Assembly (NCBI GenBank): GCA_019748195.1
Contig: JAIEPW010000064.1
Span: 1 to 64,000 of the forward strand
DNA length: 64,000 bases
Reading direction: 5' to 3'
DNA from: Bryobacteraceae bacterium
GTDB taxonomy: Bacteria > Acidobacteriota > Terriglobia > Bryobacterales > Bryobacteraceae
How positions within the stretch are numbered: the stretch's first letter is position 1; the number at the start of each line of letters is the position of its first letter. Shown here one piece after another: positions 48,147 through 59,678 of this stretch. A program made the translations under genes and the position numbers. The notes below the pieces were generated by a model, which saw only the letters and a list, made by a program, of their open reading frames with translations, was not told the DNA's origin and did not search any database.

Positions 48147-48833
48147 TCAAGGCAGAATTTCGAACTCCACCATGACTCGAGCCTCCACCTGCAACAGGCC
48201 GGGTTCGATCGGAGTCGTTACCGCCGTGGTCACACTGCTGCGAAAATCGAATGGGCCGGAGATGCTTCCGGTCTCTTCCGCCACAATCACGTTGCCCAAC
48301 CGCAGCCCCAGCCCCTGCGCGATCGCCTCCGCCTTGGCGCGCGCCTTCTGTCCCGCGACCCGGAGCGCCTGCGCGCGCAACGTGTCCTCGTCACGCAAAC
48401 TCAGCGTAAGCCCGTTCACGCGATTCGCGCCCGCCGCGATTCCTGCGTCAATCACCCGGCCCACCAGGTTTAAGTCGATCACCGTCGCCTGCACGGTATT
48501 GGTCGCCGTGTAACCCGTGATTACCGGCGGATTCTGATCACGGGACGGGCCGAAATTCGGTGAAAGATTGTAGTTGATGGTCCGGATATCGGCGGTGCCA
48601 CCGAGCAGCTTGCGCAGCTCGTTGATCACGTTGGTTGCTGCGGTCGCATTGCGCGCGGCGGCATCGGAAGCGGTGGCGGCCTGGGTGACGACGCTCAGGG
48701 ACACGCGAGCCTGGTCCGGCCGCGCGGAAACCGTTCCCTCGCCAATCGCGCGCACCGAGCGGCGAAGCGGAGCGGTCTGGCACAAAGCGGCGATAGGAAG
48801 AAACAGCGAAATAGCAAGAGCGATCTGCCTCAT
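48147..48833 (-). CDS. SIMPL-domain (DUF541) exported protein, copy 2
   Basis: The 228-residue product has a signal peptide (MRQIALAISLFLPIAALCQT) and the same domain order as its neighbour: VRAIGEGTVSARPDQARVSLSV, VQATVIDLNLVGRVIDAGIAAGAN and an identical RVAGQKARAKAEAIAQGLGL block. The high similarity and tandem position show local duplication. An 82-bp spacer separates the copies. Confidence 0.88.
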   Translation of the reverse strand: MRQIALAISLFLPIAALCQTAPLRRSVRAIGEGTVSARPDQARVSLSVVTQAATASDAAARNATAATNVINELRKLLGGTADIRTINYNLSPNFGPSRDQNPPVITGYTATNTVQATVIDLNLVGRVIDAGIAAGANRVNGLTLSLRDEDTLRAQALRVAGQKARAKAEAIAQGLGLRLGNVIVAEETGSISGPFDFRSSVTTAVTTPIEPGLLQVEARVMVEFEILP

Positions 48834-48872
48834 ACCGAAAGCCTACCACCGAACGGCGCGCGGTTCCTGGGG

Positions 48873-51308
48873 TCAATCGTGCCGCAACGCCCCGATGGGA
48901 TCGATGGAAGCAGCGCGTCGCGCCGGGAAGTAGGCGGCCGCCACACCCACCAGGAGCATCACCGCCGGCGTCGCAGCGAACACCAGCGGATCAAACGCGC
49001 TGACGCCGACGAGCTGGCCGCGGATCGCCATCGCGCCAAGCAACGCAAGCCCGAGTCCCACGGCCACGCCCGCGCCGGCAAGCAGGAAGCCGCGCTTCAA
49101 CACCATTCCGAGCACGTCCGCCGGACGCGCGCCGATGGCCATCCGGACGCCGATTTCGCGCGTCCGGCGGCTGACCGAATAGGCGATTACGCCATAGAGC
49201 CCGATTACGGCGAGCATCAGGCCCACGCCGCCGATCACCGTGACAATTTGCGCCGAGATGCGGTTGCCGAACAGCGCGCCTTGGCGGAAGAAGTGATCGA
49301 GCGTTTGCACTTCCTCCACCGTTACGCCCGGATCCAGGCGGCGGACCTCGGCCTGCACTGTTTGCGCCAGCAAGCCGGGGTCGCCCGAAGCGGCTTCCAC
49401 AAAGACCGTCCAGCGGTTTACGTATTGCTGAGTCGCGGGCAGGTAAAGATGACGCCGGGGGGCCTCCTCGATCACGCGGTATTTGGAATTCCGGGCGACG
49501 CCGACCACTTCGCGCGGCATGCCGTCCACGATAATTCGCTGTCCCACGGGATTGCGATTCGGCCAGTATGCCGCGGCCGTCGCCTCATTAATCACGGCGA
49601 CGGGCGGCGAGTCTTTCTGGTCCGTGTCGCGAAAGCCGCGACCGGCGACGATGGGAATGCGCATGGTGTCGAACCACGCGGCGTCCACCTGGTTGCGATC
49701 CACGCTCAGTTGCTTCTGCTTCCCGGCGTCCTCGAAGCCGGGCACTTCGATGGTGGATTGGCTGCTGGAAAAACCGAGCGGGACGTGCTGGGCCAGCGTC
49801 GCGGAGCGGATGTTGTGAGCTGTCCGCAGGTTGACGAGTAACTGCTCCTGGAACCTGCGCCCTTCGGCTTCCGTGTAGCGCGACAAGGACGCGTCCATGG
49901 TGGCGATCAGCATGCCTTGGGTGCGGAAGCCCGGATCGAAGCGCTCCAGCTTCGCCAGATCCAGGATCAGCAGACCGGCAATGGTAAGCAGGGGCAGCGC
50001 CACCGCTACCTGCCCGGCGACGAGAACGTCGCGAAAAGCGATCCGGCGCCCACGCTTCGCAGGCCCGCTGTCGCCCGATTTCAACACGGACGCCAGGTCG
50101 GTTTTCAACATTTGGAAGGCCGGCGCGAGTCCAAAGAGCAGCGAACTCAATACAGCGGCCGCGAGGCAGAACAGAAGCACGCGTTCATCCAGTCGCATGG
50201 TCAGCGATACCGGGAGCGTGGTCGGGAGTTCCAGCGTGTTCAGGGAGCGGATGGCGCCTACCGAGATCGCCACGCCGCCCGCGCTCCCCAACAAAGCGAG
50301 CAAGAGGCTCTCGGTCATCAACTGCCGCAGCAGGCGGCCCCTGCCGGCGCCGATCGCAATGCGGACCGCCATCTCTCGCGATCTCGCGCGAGCCCGGCTG
50401 AGGAGCAGGTTGGCGACATTCGCGCACGCGATCAGCAGCACGATTCCGGAGACGGCCAACAGCATGATGACCAGGGTCCAGCGCCCAGGGTCCCCGTGAA
50501 TCTGAGCTTCCCGCTCGGTCATCGCAAGCACGCTCCAGCCCCGGTTGGTGTCCGGGTAATTCCGTTCCAGGTTCGCGGCGATTCCTCTCAGCTCCGCGTT
50601 CGCTTGTTCCGGGGTCACGCCTGGCTTCAGCCGCGCGTGCACCTCCAGGCTGCGCCGCGTGCGGTCCTCCAGTCGCACGGGATCGGCGGCGATTAGAACC
50701 ACGGATTCCTTGGGGATGTAAACTTCCTCGCGAACCAGCCGGTGCAATCCTGTGAACGACTCGGCGGCGACGCCGATCACCGTGAAGCCGACCTTGCTGA
50801 GCTTCAGCGTGCGCCCGATAATGCCAGGATCTCCTGAGAAGCGCGATATCCACGTGTTGTAGCTGAGAATCATCACCGGGGCGCGCAACTCGTCGGACCG
50901 GAACGTGCGTCCCGCCGCCATGGGTACGCCGAGCACGTCGAAGTACTCCGGGCTGACGGACAGGCCGAGGGTGGTTCGCGCCGGAGCTTCCGCGGAGGTA
51001 CTGAAGCCCAGCGGGACGTGATTGGCGGCGACCATCCCTTGCAGCGACCGGGCCTGTGCGCGCAGTTCGCGGAAATCCGGGTAGGAGACCTCGCCCTCGT
51101 TGGTGGTGGCCGTGACGCCGAAAATACGGATCAGCTTCTCCGGTTGGGCGACAGGGGCCGGGCGCAGCACCAGCGCATCCCCGAAGCTGAACATCGCCGT
51201 GCTGGCGCCGATGCCCGCGGCGAGAGAAAGTACCGCCACCACGGTCACGCCAGGTGTCGAAAGAAGCAGGCGGATGCCGTGTTTCACGTCTTGCAAGAGG
51301 GTGCGCAT
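48873..51308 (-). CDS. Duplicated MacB/FtsX-type ABC permease (ADOP-like), no ATPase partner
   Basis: The 811-residue protein starts at ATG 51308, preceded by GGAGG; a longer frame to 51344 lacks a site. It has two MacB periplasmic-domain plus FtsX-permease units: an N-terminal helix ([29 protein letters not shown]), [22 protein letters not shown] and [33 protein letters not shown] in the first, and [26 protein letters not shown] in the second. This layout is the duplicated orphan permease type abundant in Acidobacteriota. It carries no ATP-binding site and no ATPase gene is adjacent. Substrates are unknown. Confidence 0.9.
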   Translation of the reverse strand: MRTLLQDVKHGIRLLLSTPGVTVVAVLSLAAGIGASTAMFSFGDALVLRPAPVAQPEKLIRIFGVTATTNEGEVSYPDFRELRAQARSLQGMVAANHVPLGFSTSAEAPARTTLGLSVSPEYFDVLGVPMAAGRTFRSDELRAPVMILSYNTWISRFSGDPGIIGRTLKLSKVGFTVIGVAAESFTGLHRLVREEVYIPKESVVLIAADPVRLEDRTRRSLEVHARLKPGVTPEQANAELRGIAANLERNYPDTNRGWSVLAMTEREAQIHGDPGRWTLVIMLLAVSGIVLLIACANVANLLLSRARARSREMAVRIAIGAGRGRLLRQLMTESLLLALLGSAGGVAISVGAIRSLNTLELPTTLPVSLTMRLDERVLLFCLAAAVLSSLLFGLAPAFQMLKTDLASVLKSGDSGPAKRGRRIAFRDVLVAGQVAVALPLLTIAGLLILDLAKLERFDPGFRTQGMLIATMDASLSRYTEAEGRRFQEQLLVNLRTAHNIRSATLAQHVPLGFSSSQSTIEVPGFEDAGKQKQLSVDRNQVDAAWFDTMRIPIVAGRGFRDTDQKDSPPVAVINEATAAAYWPNRNPVGQRIIVDGMPREVVGVARNSKYRVIEEAPRRHLYLPATQQYVNRWTVFVEAASGDPGLLAQTVQAEVRRLDPGVTVEEVQTLDHFFRQGALFGNRISAQIVTVIGGVGLMLAVIGLYGVIAYSVSRRTREIGVRMAIGARPADVLGMVLKRGFLLAGAGVAVGLGLALLGAMAIRGQLVGVSAFDPLVFAATPAVMLLVGVAAAYFPARRAASIDPIGALRHD

Positions 51309-51366
51309 GGAACCTCCGGACGGGAGACGCCCCCGCACTCGCATTCTTTACAGCCGCGATCGCATA

Positions 51367-52575
51367 ATGGAGGAAGTGTCCCAATTACCGGTTGCTGAGC
51401 AACTTACGTATCTGAAAAAAGGGTTGGCGGAGTTAATCCGCGAGGAGGATCTGGCGGAGCGCCTGAAGCTCCGGCAGGCAGAGAACCGGCCTTTGCGCGT
51501 AAAAGCGGGTTTCGATCCGACGGCGCCCGATCTCCACCTGGGGCATACCGTCTTGATCCGTAAGATGAAGCATTTCCAGGACTTAGGGCATCATGTCATC
51601 TTCCTGATCGGGGATATGACGGGGCTGATCGGCGACCCCACCGGGCGCAACATCACTCGTCCGCCCATGACGCCGGAAGAGATCGCAAAGAATGCCGAGA
51701 CGTACCGGGCGCAGGTGTTCAAGATCCTGGACCCCGAGAAAACCGAAGTCAACTTCAACTCCCGCTGGCTGGAGGGGCTGAATTTCCCCGCCCTGGTGCG
51801 GCTCAGTTCGCAGTACACTGTGGCGCGCCTGCTGGAGCGGGACGATTTTTCGAAGCGCTTGCGGGAAGGAACAGCGATTTCGGTGCACGAGTTGCTCTAT
51901 CCGTTGGCCCAAGCCTATGATTCGGTGGCACTTGAGTGCGACGTCGAGCTGGGCGGGACAGATCAGAAGTTCAATCTGTTGGTGGGGCGCGAGATCCAAC
52001 GCGGCTACGGACAGCCGCCGCAGGTGGTGGCCACCGTCCCCATTTTGGAAGGCACCGACGGGGTCGAGAAGATGTCTAAGTCCAAAGGCAACTACATCGG
52101 CATCACCGAAGCTCCCAAGGTGATGTATCGAAAGGTGATGGGCATTTCGGACGCGCTTATGTTCCGCTATTATGAGTTGTTGACCGATCTGCCCCTGGCG
52201 GAAATCCAGGCGTTGCGCGCCTCTGAACCGATGGCGGTGAAGATGGAGCTGGCGCGGCGGATTGTCCGCGATTTTCATGGTGACGCAGCGGCGCGGCAGG
52301 CGGCCGAAGACTTCCAGCACGAAGTTCGCGAAGGGGCTATGCCCGTGGACGTTGAAACCGCGGCGCTTCCCGAACAGGCGCGCGTAGCAGGTGGCTTTCA
52401 GGTGGCCAAGATGCTGGTGGGCGTGGGGCTGTCGCCATCGCGAACCGAAGCGGAGCGGATGTTGAAGCAGGGGGCGGTGGAGATCAACGGGACCGCTTAC
52501 AAGGAAATCACCTGGCAGGGGTCGGGCGAGGTGACGGTTCGGTTGGGGAAGAAGTGGAAGAAGCTCGCGGTGTAG
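51367..52575 (+). CDS. tyrS: Tyrosyl-tRNA synthetase
   Basis: The 402-residue class I synthetase charges tRNA-Tyr. I choose ATG 51367, since the upstream open frame to 51100 is a shadow of the permease. The HIGH-like motif is [11 protein letters not shown] (about 52-62), the KMSKS motif is [14 protein letters not shown] (about 234-247), tyrosine-binding residues lie in [24 protein letters not shown], and an S4 RNA-binding domain closes the protein ([20 protein letters not shown]). The gene diverges from the permease with a 58-bp spacer. Confidence 0.95.
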   Translation: MEEVSQLPVAEQLTYLKKGLAELIREEDLAERLKLRQAENRPLRVKAGFDPTAPDLHLGHTVLIRKMKHFQDLGHHVIFLIGDMTGLIGDPTGRNITRPPMTPEEIAKNAETYRAQVFKILDPEKTEVNFNSRWLEGLNFPALVRLSSQYTVARLLERDDFSKRLREGTAISVHELLYPLAQAYDSVALECDVELGGTDQKFNLLVGREIQRGYGQPPQVVATVPILEGTDGVEKMSKSKGNYIGITEAPKVMYRKVMGISDALMFRYYELLTDLPLAEIQALRASEPMAVKMELARRIVRDFHGDAAARQAAEDFQHEVREGAMPVDVETAALPEQARVAGGFQVAKMLVGVGLSPSRTEAERMLKQGAVEINGTAYKEITWQGSGEVTVRLGKKWKKLAV

Positions 52576-52817
52576 CGATTTTGTGCCGGATTCCAGATGT
52601 AAAACCTCGCCTGCTTCTGGACTGTGGACTAGAAACTCGTTGACAGTTGTGAATCGAGATGTTAGATTTTCCTAGGAAAGGAGGCACCGTGCGTCAATAT
52701 TGCACTGGCATGTTTAGTCAAGCTTGCAACAGGTTCGGCGCGGCACAAGGTGACTCGCTTTCTCTCTCCTTCCGCTGCGCCTGACAGTTAACCCAACCCA
52801 CATCTAAAAGGAGTCGT

Positions 52818-53555
52818 ATGACGACAGAGTATTTGTGTCGGCACTTCTCCCGAATGGGCGCGCGTCTGCGTGTGATCCAGGCAGATGAGCGGCAAAGGGC
52901 GAAGATCCGAATCGATGTCGGCAGGGATCGCAGCGGCGAGTTCTTCGACATCCGATGTCAGCCAGGAGTTTTTCCGGAGGTTCTTGATGTGCAGCCGCAG
53001 CATCGGCATTTGGTGCTGATGGTTCGCGATGGAACCGCAAAGGACAAGTTCCTGCTTGGACGGGATGAGCGGCATTGGTTTGCCGCCGCCGTACCCGGCG
53101 ACCACGTGCACGATGTCCGTACAGCCATCGATAGTCTCAGGCCCGTCGGGGCCAGGGATCGTCGCGCGATACGGCAAGGCGAGTGGTTCTTCATCCCGGA
53201 CCCGATCGTTCCCGATAAGGACGCGGTGATCCACCGCAATGAGCCTCTCAGCCGCGGAGCTGGAAGCAAACCTCATGTTTGCGAAGAGCTGCTGAGGCGG
53301 GGCGGCGTAACTGTGATGGTGTCTCCTGAGTACCCAACGGGGATCAGTCCTGCGGAGTATGAGGCGCTCATCTCCGCTCAACCGCGATTGCGCAGGCGCT
53401 CCTGGCGCCGGATGACTCGCGACGCAGAAGTCTACGCTCGCGGTGTCGTTCGCCATCGAGACCACAGAACGGTGCATCTCGATGGATGGCATCGCGTGTT
53501 CATGAACCGGGAGAGCGAAGCGCGGCATGCGCCGCAAATCGCGTTTCTCGACTAG
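52818..53555 (+). CDS. Cytoplasmic protein of unknown family (245 residues)
   Basis: AAAAGGAG precedes ATG 52818, so translation is likely to be efficient. The protein has no signal peptide or membrane helix and is rich in Arg and His. Distinct blocks are [61 protein letters not shown] and [23 protein letters not shown] near the end. The blocks look like conserved motifs rather than random sequence, but I do not recognise a characterised family. It stands alone with a 242-bp upstream spacer in which I see no gene. Confidence 0.75.
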   Translation: MTTEYLCRHFSRMGARLRVIQADERQRAKIRIDVGRDRSGEFFDIRCQPGVFPEVLDVQPQHRHLVLMVRDGTAKDKFLLGRDERHWFAAAVPGDHVHDVRTAIDSLRPVGARDRRAIRQGEWFFIPDPIVPDKDAVIHRNEPLSRGAGSKPHVCEELLRRGGVTVMVSPEYPTGISPAEYEALISAQPRLRRRSWRRMTRDAEVYARGVVRHRDHRTVHLDGWHRVFMNRESEARHAPQIAFLD

Positions 53556-53617
53556 ACCGCAGGCGCGCTGGCTATTCACCAGCGCGCCTCGCACAATTAC
53601 TCGTCTACGCTGGAATC

Positions 53618-55480
<1,863 letters not shown>

Positions 55481-55532
55481 GTCCGAATGCGCGCAGGCTG
55501 TGCACATTCAGGCTCAAGGCCGGCGCGGATGG

Positions 55533-56822
55533 CTACTTCTCTTTAATGCGGTAGAGGTGCTTATCTCCGCGGATGTAGATGGAGTCGCCGTCCAGGGCGA
55601 GGGATGCCACCACCCGCTCGCCGACGCTGTTGGTTCCGATGATTTCGTGTTCCGGTCCCGCCTTGACCACGAAGGTCTCGCCTTCCTCGCTGGTGAGCAG
55701 GATTTTGCCGTCGAAGGCCACGGGTGAGGAGTGGAATGGAATCGCCTTCGGCACCCGTTTCCCTTCATACACCAGCTTGCCGGTTTTGGCCTCCAGGCAG
55801 GTGAGGGATCCGTTCGGCGCCATCAGGTACAGGTAGTCGCCGTAAAGGACCGGGGAGGGGATGTAGGCTGTGCCTTTGTCGAAGGTCCACACGGTGCGGT
55901 CCTTGGCGTCTACGTCCAGTTTCATGCCTAACACCCGCTTCTTCGGGATGTAACCGTTGGGGAAGATCATGCCGTGGCCGGTGACCGGGGTGGCGGCGGC
56001 GGTCTGGCCGACGCCTTCGCCGCGCCAGATCTCCTTGCCCGTCTTGGGATCGTAGGCGATGGTGGCTTCCGTGCCGGCGGCGATGACCATGTCGACGCCG
56101 TTGTGCTTCACGTAAGCGGGCGTGTTCCAGGTGACCTGAGCATCGCGCTTCACCTTCCACAGCAGTTCTCCATTGCGGGTGGAGATAGCGGAAATAAACG
56201 AGTTCTCGCCGGAATCTTCGTCCACCTGCAGGATCAGGCGGTCGCCGGCAAGAACCGGGGAGGTGCCCGCGCCGAGGCCTACTTTCTTCACGTTGCCGAC
56301 GGAAGCCTTCCAGAGCTGCTTGCCGTCGAAATCCATGGCATACAAGCCCTGCGATTCGAAGTAAAAGAATACGCGCTTGCCGTCGGAAACGGGCGTGGGG
56401 GAGGCGTAGGTATTGAATTTGTGCCGGCCGTCGTACACCGGACCCTCATACAACGTCTTATTCCACAACAACTTGCCGGTCCTGGCGTCATACGCGAGGC
56501 CGAGCAGCGTCACTTTGCGATCTTCCGCCGTGGTGTCGGGATGGACGAACGGCTTGCCGCCCAAGGTATGTTCGGGCGCTTTCTGGCCCGGAATCGGGTC
56601 GCCCTCGATGGAGGAGGTGAGGAACACGCGATCCCCGACGATAATCGGCTGGGAGTGGCCCTTGCCCGGGATCTCGGCCTTCCAGGCAATGTTTTCGGTA
56701 GCCGACCACTTGACCGGCAGTTTCTTGGATTCGAGGACACCGTTGCCGCCCGGTCCGCGGAAGCCCCACCATTCGGCGGAGAGGGAGAGTGCTGCAAGCG
56801 CAAGAAGTGCAAAGATTCGCAT
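55533..56822 (-). CDS. Exported PQQ-type beta-propeller protein
   Basis: The 429-residue protein has a signal peptide (MRIFALLALAALSLSAEW) and repeated blade motifs such as YDARTGKLLWNK, ISTRNGELLWKVKRDAQ, YDPKTGKEIWRGEG and LEAKTGKLVYEGKRV, the PQQ/BamB-like propeller. The opening WWGFRGPGGNGVLESKKLPVKWS is common in planctomycetal and acidobacterial proteins. The repeats suggest protein or ligand binding; no dehydrogenase active-site motif is apparent. Confidence 0.9.
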   Translation of the reverse strand: MRIFALLALAALSLSAEWWGFRGPGGNGVLESKKLPVKWSATENIAWKAEIPGKGHSQPIIVGDRVFLTSSIEGDPIPGQKAPEHTLGGKPFVHPDTTAEDRKVTLLGLAYDARTGKLLWNKTLYEGPVYDGRHKFNTYASPTPVSDGKRVFFYFESQGLYAMDFDGKQLWKASVGNVKKVGLGAGTSPVLAGDRLILQVDEDSGENSFISAISTRNGELLWKVKRDAQVTWNTPAYVKHNGVDMVIAAGTEATIAYDPKTGKEIWRGEGVGQTAAATPVTGHGMIFPNGYIPKKRVLGMKLDVDAKDRTVWTFDKGTAYIPSPVLYGDYLYLMAPNGSLTCLEAKTGKLVYEGKRVPKAIPFHSSPVAFDGKILLTSEEGETFVVKAGPEHEIIGTNSVGERVVASLALDGDSIYIRGDKHLYRIKEK

Positions 56823-56890
56823 TGTTGATCCTGAAATTCTGAGTATCTCTTAACTGACGAGGGTCCCAAGCCAAAGGTCACCAGGAGGAG

Positions 56891-57660
56891 CTAATCCCGG
56901 AAGATCTTAGCCAAGGCAGTTGCCGGATCGTCCAAAAACGCTTTTGTGACGCGATAGGGGTCCGTTTCTTCGTAGCGGGCAACGCGGTAACCTTCGTCAT
57001 TGAGCACCACAATCCGCGCGTTGGGGTATCCGAGCAGGATGGGCGAATGGGTGGCGATGATGAACTGCGAATCCAGGTGAATCAGCTCGCGCATGCGGCG
57101 CAGCAGGATCAACTGGCGGCGGACAGAAAGCGCGCTTTCCGGCTCATCGAACAGGTACAAGCCGGCGCCGCGGAGCCGGTTCATGATGAGACCGAAAAAG
57201 CTCTCGCCATGCGACTTTTCGTGGAGCGGACCTCCATAAGCCGGCGTGATCGGCGGCCCGGGACCCGGCTCTTCATCGAGCTTCTCGATTTCGGTGGCGA
57301 CGTTGTAGAAGCTCTCCGCACGCAGGAAATACGTGTCGCGGGGACGTGAATAGGAACGCACCAGCCGCAGGTACTGATGGAGGCAGGAATGGGAGGCTCG
57401 GGTGGCGAAGCTGAAGTTGCGGCCTCCGCCCTCGGCGTTCAGGCCGAGCGCGACGGCAATGGCTTCGAGCAAGGTGGATTTGCCGGTTCCGTTCTCGCCG
57501 ACCAGAAACGTGACGTGGGGGTCGAACTCGAGTTGTCCCAGATGCCGGACGGCGGCGATGGAGAACGGGTACTCGCCGGTTAGGGGCGTTTTCTCCGCTT
57601 GAGAGAAATGGCGCGAAGGTACGGCTTCGAAACAGGCGCGCGTGGGCCGCGGGATCGCAC
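56891..57660 (-). pseudogene. AAA_21-type ATPase with an apparent 1-bp frameshift near its start
   Basis: The main frame has Walker A FLVGENGTGKSTLLEAIA, signature region HGESFFGLIMNRL, Walker B LYLFDEPESALS and ATHSPIL, as in RecF-like single-gene ATPases. It has no ATG, GTG or TTG start after the DUF1801 stop. In the neighbouring frame GTG 57660 begins VRSRGPRAPVSKPYLRAISLKR, the expected family N-terminus. Inserting one G at about 57595 joins the two (LKR then EKTPLTGEYPFSI). The gene is thus frameshifted, mis-sequenced or decoded by a -1 shift. It follows DUF1801 by 2 bp. Confidence 0.8.
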
Positions 57661-57662
57661 GC

Positions 57663-58121
57663 TTATCTTTCCGGCCTGCGGCGCTTTTCGTAGATGGCCC
57701 GCACCACTCTTTTGGGCGGCGGCGGGTCGCCTTTGGGCCGGATGCTTTGTTCGATCGCCTTGCGGACGAACCTGCGGATGGCGGGGTCCTCCAGGTCCGC
57801 CTCGGACGAAATGCGGATGTGCCGGACGCGGGCGCCCTTGCCCTGCAACTTCTTCTTCGGGTCGGGCAGAGCGGCGCCATAGTTGAATCCCAGGTTTACC
57901 CATTTGGCGTAGACGGCGATGTGAATGAAGGCGTCCAGCGGACGTCCGGTCCAGGTATAGCCGGACGCCACCGCGTTGTAGGCGTCGTAGATCAGTTCGG
58001 TGCAACCGGGAGATTCTTCCAGCACCAGCGCGCGGAGGGCGAGCGCAAGCTGCTGGATGCCGCGGTCGTAGGGGGAGAGAAACTCCAGGTACTCGGGAAG
58101 GGGTGCCGGAACATCGCCCAT
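57663..58121 (-). CDS. DUF1801-family protein
   Basis: The 152-residue protein matches the YdhG/DUF1801 fold: LALALRALVLEESPGCTELIYDAYNAVA, FIHIAVYAKWVNLGFNYGAAL and the C-terminal basic tail (PPPKRVVRAIYEKRRRPER). The family has a compact alpha/beta structure with no confirmed biochemistry. It precedes the AAA ATPase by two bases, so they form a pair. Confidence 0.82.
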   Translation of the reverse strand: MGDVPAPLPEYLEFLSPYDRGIQQLALALRALVLEESPGCTELIYDAYNAVASGYTWTGRPLDAFIHIAVYAKWVNLGFNYGAALPDPKKKLQGKGARVRHIRISSEADLEDPAIRRFVRKAIEQSIRPKGDPPPPKRVVRAIYEKRRRPER

Positions 58122-58173
58122 GCTGAGCCACTATATACCGGGGACCCGTTGACGCGCGTGCCACACTGAAAGC

Positions 58174-59070
58174 ATGATACTTGGTCTGCACCATGTCACC
58201 GCGATCGGTGGCGATCCACGGGATAACCTGGCGTTTTACTCCGGCCTGCTGGGAATGCGCCTGGTGAAGAAGACAGTCAATTTCGATGATCCCGGCACGT
58301 ATCACCTCTACTACGGCAATTACAACGGAGATCCCGGCACGCTGATTACGTTCTTTGCGTGGCCGGGTTCTTTCCGCGGACGTCCCGGCACCGGGCAGCC
58401 GACGACCATTTCCCTGAGCGTTCCCAAGCGTTCCCTTGGCGCGTGGAAAGAGAAGTTCGACGCCAAGGGGATGCACGCGGAAGGTCCGTTCCAGCGTTTC
58501 GGAAGCGAGGAATACCTGAGCCTGCAGGACCCGGACGGGATCGAGATCGAGCTGGTGGCGTCGGGCTCGGACTCCGAGGAGCCGCGAGTGGAGAAGCTGC
58601 ACACCATCACGCTGTCGGAGGAAGGCTATGAGCGAACGGCGGGACTGTTGACGGGCATCATGGGGTTCCGGCAGGCGGCGGAAAAGAGCAACCGGTTCCG
58701 TTTCGAGGCCGGAAGCGGCGGGCCGGGGACTTACCTGGACGTCATCTGCGCGCCCGATTTGCGCCGCGGATCAATGGGCGCCGGGACGATTCATCACGTT
58801 GCGTTCCGGACTCCGGACGATGAAGCGCAGAAGAGCTGGCGCGTGAAAGTGGCGGAAGCGGGCTTGAACGTCAGTCCGGTGATGGACCGTCAGTATTTCC
58901 ATTCGATCTATTTCCGGGAGCCGGGGGGCGTGCTATTTGAGATCGCGACGGACCCGCCGGGATTCGCCGTGGACGAAGATCTCAGCTCGCTGGGCGAAGC
59001 GCTGAAGTTGCCGCCCTGGCTGGAGCCGATGCGAGGCTCGATTGAGCGCCGCCTGCCGGGGCTGGCATGA
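58174..59070 (+). CDS. VOC-family ring-cleaving dioxygenase, MhqO/LinE-like
   Basis: The 298-residue protein has two vicinal-oxygen-chelate modules. Metal-ligand candidates are His in LGLHHVTAIGGD, His in TIHHVAFRTPDD and Glu in REPGGVLFEIATDPPGF. Family members cleave hydroquinones or catechols. The gene overlaps the hydrolase gene by 4 bp, matching the MhqO-MhqD arrangement known from quinone detoxification in Firmicutes. Confidence 0.88.
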   Translation: MILGLHHVTAIGGDPRDNLAFYSGLLGMRLVKKTVNFDDPGTYHLYYGNYNGDPGTLITFFAWPGSFRGRPGTGQPTTISLSVPKRSLGAWKEKFDAKGMHAEGPFQRFGSEEYLSLQDPDGIEIELVASGSDSEEPRVEKLHTITLSEEGYERTAGLLTGIMGFRQAAEKSNRFRFEAGSGGPGTYLDVICAPDLRRGSMGAGTIHHVAFRTPDDEAQKSWRVKVAEAGLNVSPVMDRQYFHSIYFREPGGVLFEIATDPPGFAVDEDLSSLGEALKLPPWLEPMRGSIERRLPGLA

Positions 59071-59678
59071 GCGGGTTTGTTCACCGGTTCGAGCCCGGCG
59101 ATCTGCCGCCGCTGCTGCTGCTGCACGGGACCGGCGCGGACGAAAACGACCTGATCCCGCTGGGACGGATGATCGCGCCGGGGCGGGCGTTGCTGAGCCC
59201 GCGCGGCAAGGTGCTGGAGAACGGCATGCCGCGCTTCTTCCGCCGGTTTTCCGAAGGCGTGTTCGACCAAAAGGATCTGGAGTTCCGCACCGCGGAACTG
59301 GCGGACTTCCTGCGTGAGGCCGCCGTACAGTATGATTTCGCGCCGCTGAGCCTGATTGCGCTAGGGTACTCGAACGGGGCTAATATCGCCGCCAGCCTGC
59401 TGTTGCGCCGGCCGGAGGCGTTGGCGGGGGCGATGCTGTTGCGGGCGATGTTGCCGTTTGAGCCTACCGAACTGCCGGACTTGACGGGCAAGCCCATTTT
59501 TCTTTCGTCCGGGGACCGCGACCCGATCATCCCGCCTGAGAACTCAAAGCGTCTCGCGGATACCCTGACCCAAGCGGGAGCGAAGGTCCATCACAACCGG
59601 CACTCCGGGGGGCATGGATTGGAAGCGCGGGAAATCGAGCTCGCCACCGCGTGGTTTCGCGAGGTGACGGGCGGTTGA
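59067..59678 (+). CDS. Alpha/beta-hydrolase, MhqD/carboxylesterase-like
   Basis: The 203-residue protein has LLHGTGADENDLIPLGRM (oxyanion region), the nucleophile Ser in ALGYSNGANIAASLLL, Asp in GDRDPIIPPENS and His in HSGGHGLEAREI. It fits the MhqD/YodD group that works with ring-cleaving dioxygenases. ATG overlaps the dioxygenase stop (ATGA), and its own stop overlaps the MFS start. Confidence 0.9.
   Translation: MSGFVHRFEPGDLPPLLLLHGTGADENDLIPLGRMIAPGRALLSPRGKVLENGMPRFFRRFSEGVFDQKDLEFRTAELADFLREAAVQYDFAPLSLIALGYSNGANIAASLLLRRPEALAGAMLLRAMLPFEPTELPDLTGKPIFLSSGDRDPIIPPENSKRLADTLTQAGAKVHHNRHSGGHGLEAREIELATAWFREVTGG

Noticed and set aside
57580-58602. A 340-codon minus-strand frame crossing DUF1801 and the dioxygenase region
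   Set aside because: Most of it is antisense or out of frame with the real genes. Only its last 26 codons matter, as the likely N-terminus of the frameshifted ATPase.
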